DNA of 64,000 nt from positions 1,299,810-1,363,809 of the forward strand of contig NZ_KK073876.1 in the NCBI RefSeq assembly GCF_000585415.1, given 5' to 3'. Under the pieces are notes generated by a model. That model was not told the origin of the DNA, did no database searches, and saw only the letters and a program-made list of their open reading frames with translations. Positions 1 to 7,682 of this stretch are shown here, in pieces (the first letter of the stretch is position 1; every line of letters begins with the position of its first letter). The position numbers were made by a program, and so were the translations under genes. This DNA comes from Sphingomonas jaspsi DSM 18422. GTDB lineage: Bacteria; Pseudomonadota; Alphaproteobacteria; Sphingomonadales; Sphingomonadaceae.

Positions 1-428
1 CGATGGCGCTCCAGTCCATTTCCGCTGACCCTGACCAACTCGATCAAGGTCAGGTCAAACTCCTCCAGGTTTCTGGCCAGCGTTTTGAGTTTGGAAATTT
101 CCGTGCTTGCCAGAGGCGCTCCGCCTGGATCGCTATAGCCTAAGACAATCGCCGAGGCTCCGAACTTTTGAGCTCTTCGAGCCAGCAAAAAATCCTTGAA
201 TGGAATTCGGTCAAAGCTTCCTACTGCCATCAGCTCTATCTTGAGTAGCTCAGATCTGTCGTTGAGGTAGCAACAATAAACGCCTGGATAGTCCTTATAA
301 AAAGAGGATGAGACAAAATCGATCAGGTGCTTCGGCGACCAGACGGAATCCACTCCCACACGCCATCCAATATGTTGGAGGGTCGCAAAAATCGATTTTT
401 GACGACCTCTATCGAAAATCGCGCCCAC
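1..428 (-). CDS. RadC/JAB-like protein with degenerate metal motif, partial
   Basis: Continues past the left edge, so the C-terminus is missing; about 142 codons are visible. The middle part follows the RadC/JAB fold pattern: a strand region ending in 'IELMAVGSFDRIPFKDFLL', then 'RRAQKFGASAIVLGYSDPGG', then 'STEISKLKTLARNLEEFDL'. In active JAMM proteins the segment after the alanine-rich strand reads HNHPSG; here it is GYSDPGG, so both metal-binding histidines are gone and a peptidase role is unlikely. The GTG start at 426-428 follows directly after the TAA of the MarR-type gene, in the same frame, and has GGAG nine bases upstream, so coupled translation is plausible. The fold assignment is by pattern only; the function is unknown. 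Confidence 0.6.
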   Translation of the reverse strand, partial: MGAIFDRGRQKSIFATLQHIGWRVGVDSVWSPKHLIDFVSSSFYKDYPGVYCCYLNDRSELLKIELMAVGSFDRIPFKDFLLARRAQKFGASAIVLGYSDPGGAPLASTEISKLKTLARNLEEFDLTLIELVRVSGNGLERH

Positions 429-908
429 TTAGCGCGGCTCCAGAAATTTATGGTGCATTGCCAACAAGCACGCCGACATACCCTCGCAGCCTTGCTCCGT
501 GATTTCTATGAACGATGATCTCATGTCAGTCGGATTTGCCCGCTTTCTCGCCAGGCCCATCGACACCAGTTTGTCGATCCAACGGAGCGCAGTAGTGGCG
601 GGAACGCCGCTCTCGTCGCAAATTTCCGATATTCGCAGGCGGTATCCCTCGCCTTCGGCAATATACAAAGCCAGCATAAGGTCCCATCCCGGCTCGCCGA
701 ACAAATCCGAGTGAAGAAACGTTGACCTGTAATTCCTTGCGCTTTTCACCCTGCGGGCAAGTTTTACGGCCTCAGGCGGCTGGGACGAGCTCACTATTCC
801 CAGATTAGAACTGGCTTCAGACGGGAGGGAATGCTGAAGAGCGCGGAACAAACGCGCCATTGCATCGAGATCTGCGCGAGTAATGTTGGGATTTATTGGC
901 CGATTCAT
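429..908 (-). CDS. MarR-type winged-helix transcriptional regulator
   Basis: A 159-residue protein with a C-terminal winged helix. The segment 'LRISEICDESGVPATTALRW' reads as the helix-turn-helix, followed by 'LVSMGLARKRANPTDMRSSF', which fits the wing, and 'IEITEQGCEGMSA'. This is the layout of small MarR-like regulators common in sphingomonads. The N-terminal 60 residues are not recognised. The downstream RadC/JAB-like ORF starts on the base after its stop, so the two are probably one transcript. The target genes cannot be read from the sequence; ligand binding is not evident. Confidence 0.75.
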   Translation of the reverse strand: MNRPINPNITRADLDAMARLFRALQHSLPSEASSNLGIVSSSQPPEAVKLARRVKSARNYRSTFLHSDLFGEPGWDLMLALYIAEGEGYRLRISEICDESGVPATTALRWIDKLVSMGLARKRANPTDMRSSFIEITEQGCEGMSACLLAMHHKFLEPR

Positions 909-1137
909 CTTACAACACCACTTCTAGCCAAGGATGGCTAGTATGAACCGAGCCGGACCAACATATTGCCGCATTAGATATTTACAACCCGTTCGGTCCA
1001 TTTTGGGTCTAAAATGTTGACTTTCCTATCGCGGGACAGCGTGTCGGCTGGTCGACAAAGTGACTTCTTTTGCAGCTGAGATTTAGTATGTTGTGCCTGG
1101 GTGTCGCGAGGATTGCGCTTCGCTCAAGGGGTGAAGC

Positions 1138-1338
1138 ATGGGTAACTCGGTCGCATCCGTTTCTGCCGGATCTAAACTAGAAGAAGCGCTCAATCTTATG
1201 GTGTGGGCGCTCGCACTGCTCGATGAATCTGGGTCTGAAAGCTTCGCAGCAGTCAACCTGGATTTGGCGATCAACCAGCTGCGTGACGAAATTCATGAGC
1301 CGGTCGCACAATCGAGTCTGTCTGAGTTACGCGGCTAA
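1138..1338 (+). CDS. Small hypothetical protein (66 aa)
   Basis: A 66-residue acidic helical protein with no recognised domain. It has a clear AAGGGG ribosome-binding site just upstream of the ATG and normal codon use. The middle reads 'LLDESGSESFAAVNLDLAIN', a pattern I associate with small sphingomonad proteins of unknown role. Its 3' end overlaps the convergent diguanylate cyclase gene by 12 bp. No function is proposed. Confidence 0.5.
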   Translation: MGNSVASVSAGSKLEEALNLMVWALALLDESGSESFAAVNLDLAINQLRDEIHEPVAQSSLSELRG

Positions 1339-3066
1339 CCTCAGCTGGTCCCGTCCTTCGCGCTTAGCGGTGTAAAGCGCTTGATCGGCCCTCGCCAACA
1401 CGAAGGCAATGTCGGGCGACGACACGTCGGTTATTCCTGCGGATATAGTGAATTTTATATGCTTGGGGCCATAAAAGGTCACTGCGCTTGCCATTTCAAT
1501 CCGTAAGCGCTCGCAAATTTCAAAGGCTTGGTCAGCTCTGAGGCCGTCAAAAAGGATGGCAAATTCTTCGCCTCCGATTCGCGCAATCAGGTCATTCTTA
1601 CGCATGGTCCGCCGTGCGACTTCGGCAAACGTTTGAAGAGCACAATCTCCGCCTCCATGCCCGTAACGGTCGTTGATGGATTTGAAGTGATCGATGTCGA
1701 TGATCGCTACCGATCGAATGCCGGCGACTTGTTTATCAAATTCCCGCTCGAACGCCCGTCGGTTGGCAAGCCCGGTCAGGCTGTCCGTCGACACTTCTCT
1801 CACAAGTGCTTGCTCATCGATCTTTCGCTCGTCGATATCTCGCACGATGCTGATCACGCTCTCTACGCGCCCGTTCTCGTTCATGATGGCGCGTGAAACG
1901 GTTTCAAACCACCTAGACTCACCGTCGACCGTATCGGCCATATACTCGTATCTGAAATTTGCGCCGCGAGAGGCCAGAACCTGCTCATGACATTGGGAAA
2001 CATATTCTTGCCAACCCGCGTCAACGAGGCACAACGCATTCAATCCAATCAAGGAAGATGTTGTACGGCCTGTTAAATCTCCGGCTGACTTGGAGGCGTA
2101 GATTATCTTGCCGTCCGTCTGCATGTGCAACACCACATCCGTGCTGTGGTCCAGGACTGTCCTGAATCGCGCTTCGCTTTCTCGCGCAGCTCGCATCAGT
2201 TTGCGTCGATTTCGAAGGTCAGCCGCGACCGGTAAAATGGTGAGGACGACGGAAGCCAGATAGAACTGGAAGAACTGTACCTGGGTCGCTGCGTCTCTGG
2301 CTGCGAGCGCCACCGGCCCGTGGCTTATTGCAGTAAACAGACCGCCGACAACACCCAAGGTTGCTACGGACAATGCAGGGAGCACTCGACCATGTCGGAA
2401 ACAAATCAGCGTCAGAGGGCCGAGCGGAAGGAAAAGCAAAGGCCAGCGTGATTGGGCGAACGTGAACAGTGTCGTAGCGAGGAAAATGAGATATAAAATG
2501 ACTTGCTCATGCGTGGAGTGAGATTTTGCTGAAAGCAGTGTCTTCCTTACTTCCCCCGTCCAGATCAAAAGCCAGATCGGCGTAAACGTCAGGTTGCCTA
2601 GCGAGTGACCAACGAACCATGTTCCCCAAGATGTGACCAAACTGGCTTTGCCGGCTGACCACAAGACGATGGCGCCCAGAGTTGCGCCAGCCATCGGTGC
2701 CAAGACGCCTACTTTTATGACGAACGCGCCAAACCAAGATAGCGAATCTAGAGTTTGCGATGCTACGCGACGACGCATCAAGCTAGCGGCCAAAAAGCCT
2801 TCGGCCATGTTGATGAGCGCCAGCGGTACTGACAGCTCCCACCCCAACCCGAACATGCCCGTTGCCAGCGCACTCGATATTCCACAGAGCGTCAGACTGG
2901 CTGACCAATGATGCCGCGGAAGGCTGACCAAGGCCGAGGATAAGTAGGCTGTGGCGAACCAGAGCGTGGCAAAACCGCCTCCGAATCTCGTGAAGGCAAT
3001 CGTCATGGAGGCTACGAAGAAGTAGCCGACTGCAATCGCCAATGATCGAGGAGCAACGGTCGTCAT
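1327..3066 (-). CDS. MASE1-PAS-GGDEF diguanylate cyclase
   Basis: A 579-residue inner-membrane protein that should make cyclic di-GMP from two GTP. Roughly residues 1-275 are a run of hydrophobic helices typical of the MASE1 sensory domain. A PAS domain follows at about 300-415 ('FRTVLDHSTDVVLHMQTDGK'), then a GGDEF domain to the end. The active-site loop is GGEEF at 498-502 and is intact. The inhibitory I-site motif RKND lies at 489-492, five residues before it, so product feedback inhibition is expected. No EAL domain is present. It is monocistronic, and its 3' end meets the small gene at 1138-1338. The sensed signal is unknown. Confidence 0.93.
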   Translation of the reverse strand: MTTVAPRSLAIAVGYFFVASMTIAFTRFGGGFATLWFATAYLSSALVSLPRHHWSASLTLCGISSALATGMFGLGWELSVPLALINMAEGFLAASLMRRRVASQTLDSLSWFGAFVIKVGVLAPMAGATLGAIVLWSAGKASLVTSWGTWFVGHSLGNLTFTPIWLLIWTGEVRKTLLSAKSHSTHEQVILYLIFLATTLFTFAQSRWPLLFLPLGPLTLICFRHGRVLPALSVATLGVVGGLFTAISHGPVALAARDAATQVQFFQFYLASVVLTILPVAADLRNRRKLMRAARESEARFRTVLDHSTDVVLHMQTDGKIIYASKSAGDLTGRTTSSLIGLNALCLVDAGWQEYVSQCHEQVLASRGANFRYEYMADTVDGESRWFETVSRAIMNENGRVESVISIVRDIDERKIDEQALVREVSTDSLTGLANRRAFEREFDKQVAGIRSVAIIDIDHFKSINDRYGHGGGDCALQTFAEVARRTMRKNDLIARIGGEEFAILFDGLRADQAFEICERLRIEMASAVTFYGPKHIKFTISAGITDVSSPDIAFVLARADQALYTAKREGRDQLRLAA

Positions 3067-3280
3067 GTCCGCTGGATGAAGGTTTCACGTTGAATATGAG
3101 TTGGCGATCAAACCATTCTGGATTGAATCGAATTGCACGCGAACGTTGAGCTAGCGGGCAATATGTTCGCCGCAAAGCGCCGCTATCGACGACCGGATGT
3201 GCCCCCGCCAATGTCCGCTTCTCTTTATTAGTCGCCGCAAAATATGAGATCTCGTTGGCATCCAGAGGCTCGGCTGTTCT

Positions 3281-3331
3281 TGGCCGAAAGCGGACGGTCT
3301 GCTTCAAAGTCTGATTCTGGCATTTTCGGCC
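3281..3331. repeat. Dispersed intergenic repeat, copy 1
   Basis: Begins TGGCCGAAAGCGGACGGTCT. The ends GGCCGAAA (3282-3289) and TTTCGGCC (3324-3331) are perfect inverted repeats, so the whole unit can fold as one hairpin. It shares its core with the copies at 5460, 7407 and 12890. Confidence 0.6.
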
Positions 3332-3393
3332 TCGCGCAGCCCCAATCCTACGCGCGGCTAGAATGCCAGTAATATGGCAGACCGCCTAATCCA

Positions 3394-3403
3394 CGCATGC
3401 GTC
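3394..3403 (+). promoter_or_regulatory. Candidate ECF -35 element upstream of the sigma gene
   Basis: CGCATGCGTC here matches TGCATCCGTC at 4733-4742 upstream of the fasciclin gene at 8 of 10 positions. Both end exactly 64 bases before their start codons. Equal placement suggests a shared promoter read by the ECF factor encoded between them. No convincing shared -10 element was found, so this is tentative. Confidence 0.25.
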
Positions 3404-3467
3404 ACCCTTACGAAAGCCCTTCGCCTTCACGCTTGCCGCGCTTTGACGTTGCCACTACGCCTTTCCC

Positions 3468-4037
3468 ATGGGTCTCGTCCGACGCTCAAGCGATGTCAGC
3501 GCCGCCGAAGTCGATCGCGCTCTGACGGCCGTTCAAGAGGGCAACCGGAACGCTCTCGCTGCGCTTTATCGGCTGACGGCGCCGAAGCTTTTTTCGGTCT
3601 GCCTGCGTATCTGTCGTGACTATCAAGCGGCGGAAGACACGTTGAACGAGGTGTATCTCAATGTCTGGCGACGACGCGTCGCGTTTGATCCCGCGCGCGG
3701 GACTGCAACGGCGTGGCTTTGCACCATTGCGCGAAGTCGCTCGATCGACTGGGTGAGGCGCCATGGTCGGCCAATGGAATCCGATCTTGCGCTAGCCGAT
3801 GTTCCCGATCCGCATCCGAGCCCGGAAGACAGCGCTGCCGCGGCACAAGAGACGAACCGGCTGCATTTGTGTTTGGAAAAGCTCAAACCCGTCCAGCGAA
3901 ATGCCATCCGGACGGCTTTTTTCGAGGGCGTGACCTACGCCGAGCTCGCCGAGCGCCAGAACGTTCCCTTGGGCACGATGAAGACTTGGGTTCGCCGTGG
4001 CCTGCTGAAGCTAAAGGATTGCCTCGATGGCCGATGA
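3468..4037 (+). CDS. ECF RNA polymerase sigma factor (SigK-like)
   Basis: A 189-residue ECF-type sigma factor. Region 2 is seen at about 30-95 ('LYRLTAPKLFSVCLRICRDY' and 'AAEDTLNEVYLNVWRR', then 'WLCTIARSRSIDWVRR'). Region 4 is at 130-185 ('AIRTAFFEGVTYAELAERQN' followed by 'VPLGTMKTWVRRGL'). The start overlaps no gene. The anti-sigma factor starts 11 bp inside its 3' end, a usual arrangement for coupled expression. The pair probably controls the fasciclin gene downstream and possibly itself. The stress signal is not evident. Confidence 0.92.
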   Translation: MGLVRRSSDVSAAEVDRALTAVQEGNRNALAALYRLTAPKLFSVCLRICRDYQAAEDTLNEVYLNVWRRRVAFDPARGTATAWLCTIARSRSIDWVRRHGRPMESDLALADVPDPHPSPEDSAAAAQETNRLHLCLEKLKPVQRNAIRTAFFEGVTYAELAERQNVPLGTMKTWVRRGLLKLKDCLDGR

Positions 4038-4719
4038 TCTGCGTCCGGACAGCGTTCTCGCCGCGGAATTGGCGCTTGGGCTCCTGGAAGGCGACGAGTT
4101 GTTCGATGCCCAACGTCGATCGCGCGATGACCTTGATTTCGCCAATGAGGTCGAGCGCTGGCAGCGTCATTTTGCAACTTGGTTTGGACAAGTGCCTGAT
4201 GCAGAGCTACCGGCGGACGGTTACGATCGGCTGCTCCGGCTTGCCGATCCGTCCGCAGCAAACGACAACCCGGCTCGGCCCTGGAAGATTGCAACCGGCC
4301 TGTCGGGCGCGCTCGCGGCGGGCCTTGCGCTCCTGCTCCTCGTCCGGCAACCAATCCGAACGGATGTCCCACCGGCCGCGACGCCGAGCGCTGTCGTCGC
4401 CGCGGCACTCACGGCGCAAGACGGCGTCACGAAGATGCCGGCGGTCATTGATGTCACAACCCATCGACTGCGGATGCCGGCCGGTCTTGACGTCCCGACG
4501 GGCAGATCCGCGCAACTCTGGGTGATCGTCGGGGAGGCCAGCCCCGAGCCGATCGGTATTCTGGCGCCGTCCGCAGAAGGGATGTCGGCGACGATCCCGA
4601 GTACTGTCACCTTGCCCGCGGGATCGGTTCTGGCGATTTCAATCGAACCAGCGGGCGGTTCGCCGACGGGCCGGCCGACCGGGCCGGTCGTTGCGAGCGG
4701 TACGCTCACCCCGGTTTAA
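4027..4719 (+). CDS. Anti-sigma factor, RskA family
   Basis: A 230-residue single-pass membrane protein. The cytoplasmic N-terminus carries 'AAELALGLLEGDE' and 'RWQRHFATWF', the usual sigma-binding helices of this family. A hydrophobic segment at about 88-107 crosses the inner membrane. The C-terminal half has the RskA pattern, with 'AQLWVIVGEASPEPIGIL' and 'LAISIEPAGGSPTGRPTGPV'. It should hold the ECF factor encoded just upstream inactive until a signal arrives. It overlaps that gene by 11 bp. No zinc-binding HxxxCxxC motif is visible, so the zinc-type release mechanism is not expected. Confidence 0.9.
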   Translation: MADDLRPDSVLAAELALGLLEGDELFDAQRRSRDDLDFANEVERWQRHFATWFGQVPDAELPADGYDRLLRLADPSAANDNPARPWKIATGLSGALAAGLALLLLVRQPIRTDVPPAATPSAVVAAALTAQDGVTKMPAVIDVTTHRLRMPAGLDVPTGRSAQLWVIVGEASPEPIGILAPSAEGMSATIPSTVTLPAGSVLAISIEPAGGSPTGRPTGPVVASGTLTPV

Positions 4720-4732
4720 TTTTCTCGACAAG

Positions 4733-4742
4733 TGCATCCGTC
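4733..4742 (+). promoter_or_regulatory. Candidate ECF -35 element upstream of the fasciclin gene
   Basis: TGCATCCGTC, ending 64 bases before the fasciclin start codon, pairs with CGCATGCGTC at the same distance before the sigma factor gene. This hints at ECF control of both genes. It rests on two sites only. Confidence 0.25.
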
Positions 4743-4806
4743 GAATGGGACGCCCCGTATCCTCTCCTGAGCTGCCCGTCGGCTCGCTGACAAAGGGAGA
4801 AGATCC

Positions 4807-5355
4807 ATGAACGTTCGTTTGAAACTCGCCGCGCTTTCGGTTCTCGCGATTTCGCTTTCCGCGCCCACGATTGCCGCCAACCCGATGGTCGGTGGAGCCG
4901 CCATGTATCCCACGAAAACGATCGTTCAGAACGCGGTCAATTCGAAGGATCACACGACGCTGGTGGCCGCGATCAAGGCTGCGGGATTGGTGGATACGCT
5001 CAACTCCGCCGGCCCCTTCACCGTCTTTGCGCCGACCAACGCGGCGTTCGCCAAGTTGCCGGCCGGGACCGTCGAAACGTTGGTGAAGCCGGAGAACAAG
5101 GCGCAATTGACGTCGATCCTGACCTATCACGTCGTTACGGGACGGCTAACTGCCGGCCAGATCCAGGCGATGGCGGCCAAGCATGGCGGTACGGCCACGC
5201 TCACCACGGTTCAGGGTGAAAAGCTGCAAGTCAAAAAGGGCAGCGGCTACTGGTGGGTCATCGACGCAAAAGGCGGCAAGGCCAAGATCACCATCGCCAA
5301 CGTCATGCAGTCCAATGGCGTCATCCACGTCATCGACAGCGTCCTCATGCCGTAG
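4807..5355 (+). CDS. Exported fasciclin (FAS1) domain protein
   Basis: A 182-residue protein with a Sec signal peptide (about residues 1-24, ending ...SAPTIAA) and one FAS1 domain filling the rest. The family's conserved boxes are visible: 'GPFTVFAPTNAAFAKLP' and, near the end, 'NGVIHVIDSVLMP', with 'ILTYHVVTGRL' between. FAS1 proteins act in adhesion or at the cell surface. GGGAGAAG lies just before the ATG. It follows an ECF/anti-sigma pair, a recurring neighbourhood for FAS1 proteins, and is probably a target of that sigma factor. Confidence 0.93.
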   Translation: MNVRLKLAALSVLAISLSAPTIAANPMVGGAAMYPTKTIVQNAVNSKDHTTLVAAIKAAGLVDTLNSAGPFTVFAPTNAAFAKLPAGTVETLVKPENKAQLTSILTYHVVTGRLTAGQIQAMAAKHGGTATLTTVQGEKLQVKKGSGYWWVIDAKGGKAKITIANVMQSNGVIHVIDSVLMP

Positions 5356-5361
5356 CGTTCA

Positions 5362-5417
5362 ATGGCCAACGATTGCCCCCGTTGGCCATGCCGGGCGGGC
5401 ACCTCCTCCCGCCCGGC
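5362..5417 (+). terminator. Tandem hairpins downstream of the fasciclin gene
   Basis: Two perfect inverted repeats in a row: ATGGCCAAC/GTTGGCCAT (5362-5370 and 5381-5389), then GCCGGGCGGG/CCCGCCCGGC (5390-5399 and 5408-5417). No T-run follows, so this may be a transcript-end stabiliser or a weak terminator. Confidence 0.5.
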
Positions 5418-5459
5418 ACTTATCGGTGCAGGTCGTGCCGAGACGGACTTTGTCAGAGA

Positions 5460-5561
5460 TTGGCCGAAAGCGGACCGTTTTCTTTCGGGAAGCTGAGTGG
5501 CATTTCCTGCCGTTCGTTCAGGAAATTGTTGAATGGCCGAAAGCGCCCCATGGCAGTCATT
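5460..5561. repeat. Dispersed intergenic repeat, copy 2 (long form)
   Basis: About 100 bp starting TTGGCCGAAAGCGGACCGTT, with CCTGCCGTTCGTTCAGG in the middle and a second GGCCGAAAGCG near the right end. It aligns end to end with the copy at 7407-7509. Confidence 0.65.
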
Positions 5562-5580
5562 AGCTGAGCCATGCGCACCT

Positions 5581-6480
5581 TTAATCGGCTGTCTCAGTTG
5601 AAATCCATACATCCGCACGCTTGAGGCGCCGATGAAGCCGGTCGATAATAGCTCGGACGGCCGGAACTGCCCCTCGCCCCGGTGGCATCACAGAATAAAA
5701 AGGGACCTCGGGGGTTCGCCAATCGCCAAGTATCTGCTGAAGCTTGCCCTCGCTAACTAAGGGCGAAGCCAGGAACAGCGGTAGAAGCGCAATGCCGACG
5801 CCCGCCGAAAGCAGCATTGCGAGTTGCGCTTCTGGATCGTTAGCAACCGCCCGCACAGGCCCCGAAATTGTAATCGACTCTGTATCTCTCACGAGGTGCC
5901 AATCAGGTGCGGCAGGCGAAGCCAGCGTGAAGCGCCCAAGAGAGTTTAAGTCGTCGATCCCGATAGGTTCCACTTCGGCCGGCAAGAACAGGCCGGTCTG
6001 AACCGAACCTAAGCGTCGGACCACGAGTTCGGGATTTGTCGGAACCACTACCCAGATCGAAATATCGAAGGCGCCTCGAAGTGGATCTTGAGGCTCCTGA
6101 TTGAGAATGAGCTCAACTCTCAGTTCAGGAAATTGCCTGACAAGGTTACCCAGCTCTGGAGCAATCATTCGCTGGCCGAATAAGCGCGGCGAACTCACAC
6201 GGACTAGACCTCGTGGCTCGCTCACAGCAGCTTCCGCCGCGCTAAGTGCTGCGATGGTCGCAAGGCGAGCCTGCTCGGCCGGACCCTGCAACGTCTCTCC
6301 GAGAGCAGTTAACCTGAGCCGGCCCGCCGCGCGGTCAAACAATCGACCGCCAACGCTAGCCTCAAGTCGCGCCAGCCTCCTACTTACGGTTGCTTTTGGC
6401 AGCCGCATCTCTCGGGCAGCGGCCGCCAAGCTGCTTGCGTTCGCAACAAGACCAAAAATGCGAAGATCGTCAGCATTCAC
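5581..6480 (-). CDS. LysR-family transcriptional regulator
   Basis: A 299-residue regulator with a GTG start. The N-terminal winged helix-turn-helix is clear: 'LRIFGLVANASSLAAAAREM' followed by 'RLPKATVSRRLARLEASVGG' and 'LFDRAAGRLRLTALGE'. The remainder matches the periplasmic-binding-like effector domain. It is read divergently from the isochorismatase-family gene at 6583, with about 100 bp between, the usual LysR arrangement, so that gene is its likely target. The effector molecule is unknown. Confidence 0.93.
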   Translation of the reverse strand: MNADDLRIFGLVANASSLAAAAREMRLPKATVSRRLARLEASVGGRLFDRAAGRLRLTALGETLQGPAEQARLATIAALSAAEAAVSEPRGLVRVSSPRLFGQRMIAPELGNLVRQFPELRVELILNQEPQDPLRGAFDISIWVVVPTNPELVVRRLGSVQTGLFLPAEVEPIGIDDLNSLGRFTLASPAAPDWHLVRDTESITISGPVRAVANDPEAQLAMLLSAGVGIALLPLFLASPLVSEGKLQQILGDWRTPEVPFYSVMPPGRGAVPAVRAIIDRLHRRLKRADVWISTETAD

Positions 6481-6582
6481 GAGGTCGTTCCATTTTCGAG
6501 ACGAACTGTTTCGATTAGCTCTGCTACCTGAACGCTTCCTGATGATGCAAACGAAGATTGATCGTTACGGGAGCTGACCACC

Positions 6583-7275
6583 ATGAATGAGCTAGCGAAG
6601 GCCCCACGTCTGAAATCCGAGAACGCAATCTTCCTTCCGATCGATTACATGCATGGGTTGATGAGTGCATGCCGGTCGATCGATCCCGGTCTATTGAAGA
6701 ACAATGCGCTCGCCTTGGCCAAGGTCGCCAAGCTCTTCAACCTCCCAGTACTGGGAACCGGCGATCGCTCAGGACGCACTTACCTGGGGGCAGAAATGGA
6801 GGAGCTCGAGCAGTTCTTTCCAGCAATGGAGTTCATCAATCGCTCGACGGTCGGCGCATGGGACGCACCAGGTTATGCCGATTGGGTGCGAAATACAGGC
6901 AGGCGGCAGTTGATCATGGCCGGGATCACAACTGAGCAGTGTGTCACCTTCACTGCCCAGCCGGCGCTCGCTGAAGGATATCAGGTCTATGTCGTACTGG
7001 ACGCTTCAGCCTCGCTCGACGATCGAGCCGAACGCGCAGCCGTTGCAAGACTCACTGCATTGGGGGCGGTAGTCACGACGTGGTCACCCCTTGCGGCGGA
7101 ACTTCTGGGAGATTTTGCAAGACCCGAGGCAGCTGGGCTGATCAAGATATACTCAGAGCATCAGGGGAGCCTGCGAATGGTGGAGGATGCGTTCCGTGTG
7201 GCCACCTCAGCTGTCATTGCTGACGTCGGTGCCGAGAACGCTCGGCAGGCAACATACGAGCAGGCTCGAAGCTAG
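6583..7275 (+). CDS. Isochorismatase-family (YcaC-like) hydrolase
   Basis: A 230-residue cysteine hydrolase fold protein. The aspartate of the catalytic triad is D21 in 'FLPIDYMHG' and the nucleophile is C120 in 'GITTEQCVTF'. The position usually held by lysine appears to be R87 in 'FINRSTVGAWD', as far as I can align by eye. Overall pattern is closest to the YcaC group, whose substrates are poorly defined. It is read away from a LysR regulator that probably controls it. The C-terminal tail after residue 195 is longer than in compact isochorismatases. Confidence 0.85.
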   Translation: MNELAKAPRLKSENAIFLPIDYMHGLMSACRSIDPGLLKNNALALAKVAKLFNLPVLGTGDRSGRTYLGAEMEELEQFFPAMEFINRSTVGAWDAPGYADWVRNTGRRQLIMAGITTEQCVTFTAQPALAEGYQVYVVLDASASLDDRAERAAVARLTALGAVVTTWSPLAAELLGDFARPEAAGLIKIYSEHQGSLRMVEDAFRVATSAVIADVGAENARQATYEQARS

Positions 7276-7682
7276 CCATAATTCAGTTGCCGCTACCTGA
7301 TTTGCGGCATCTATCATGCGATCTAACTGTGCGTCTGATGTCGGCTTCCCACCCAGTCCGGCCGTAACTCGTCAGGGAACCGATAAGCTCGCCAGATGTC
7401 GCGACCTGGCCGAAAGCGGACGGTCCGCTTTTCGGGTTGGCCAGGCGCCATTCCTGCCGTTCGTTCAGAATAACGGCGAATCGCTGAATCCGACCCATTT
7501 CGGCCATTAGGAATGGCCTTGGGGGGGCGGGGGAGGTGTGAAAGTTGAGAACCCTGGGGAGCTGGACTCCGACCGCCCCCCCTCCAATTCATAAATCGCG
7601 ACTTTTGCTCTCGCTGTTCGCCACTTTTCTAATTGTCTGGGACGGCGCTGCCCAACGCTGAAATTTTTGGTAGCGTCAGCGA
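7276..7682. other. Intergenic gap
   Basis: About 400 bp. It holds the long-form dispersed repeat at 7407-7509 and a G-rich tract (about 7520-7535). No supported gene was seen. Confidence 0.6.
7407..7509. repeat. Dispersed intergenic repeat, copy 3 (long form)
   Basis: Starts TGGCCGAAAGCGGACGGTCC, carries CCTGCCGTTCGTTCAG in the middle and ends in a GGCCATTA. It is the best full-length match to the copy at 5460-5561. Confidence 0.65.

Larger units (their letters stand above)
3067..3467. other. Intergenic gap between two divergent genes
   Basis: About 400 bp between the divergently read diguanylate cyclase and ECF sigma factor. It holds one copy of the dispersed hairpin repeat (3281-3331) and a possible ECF promoter motif (3394-3403). 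No coding sequence with plausible composition was seen. Confidence 0.6.
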
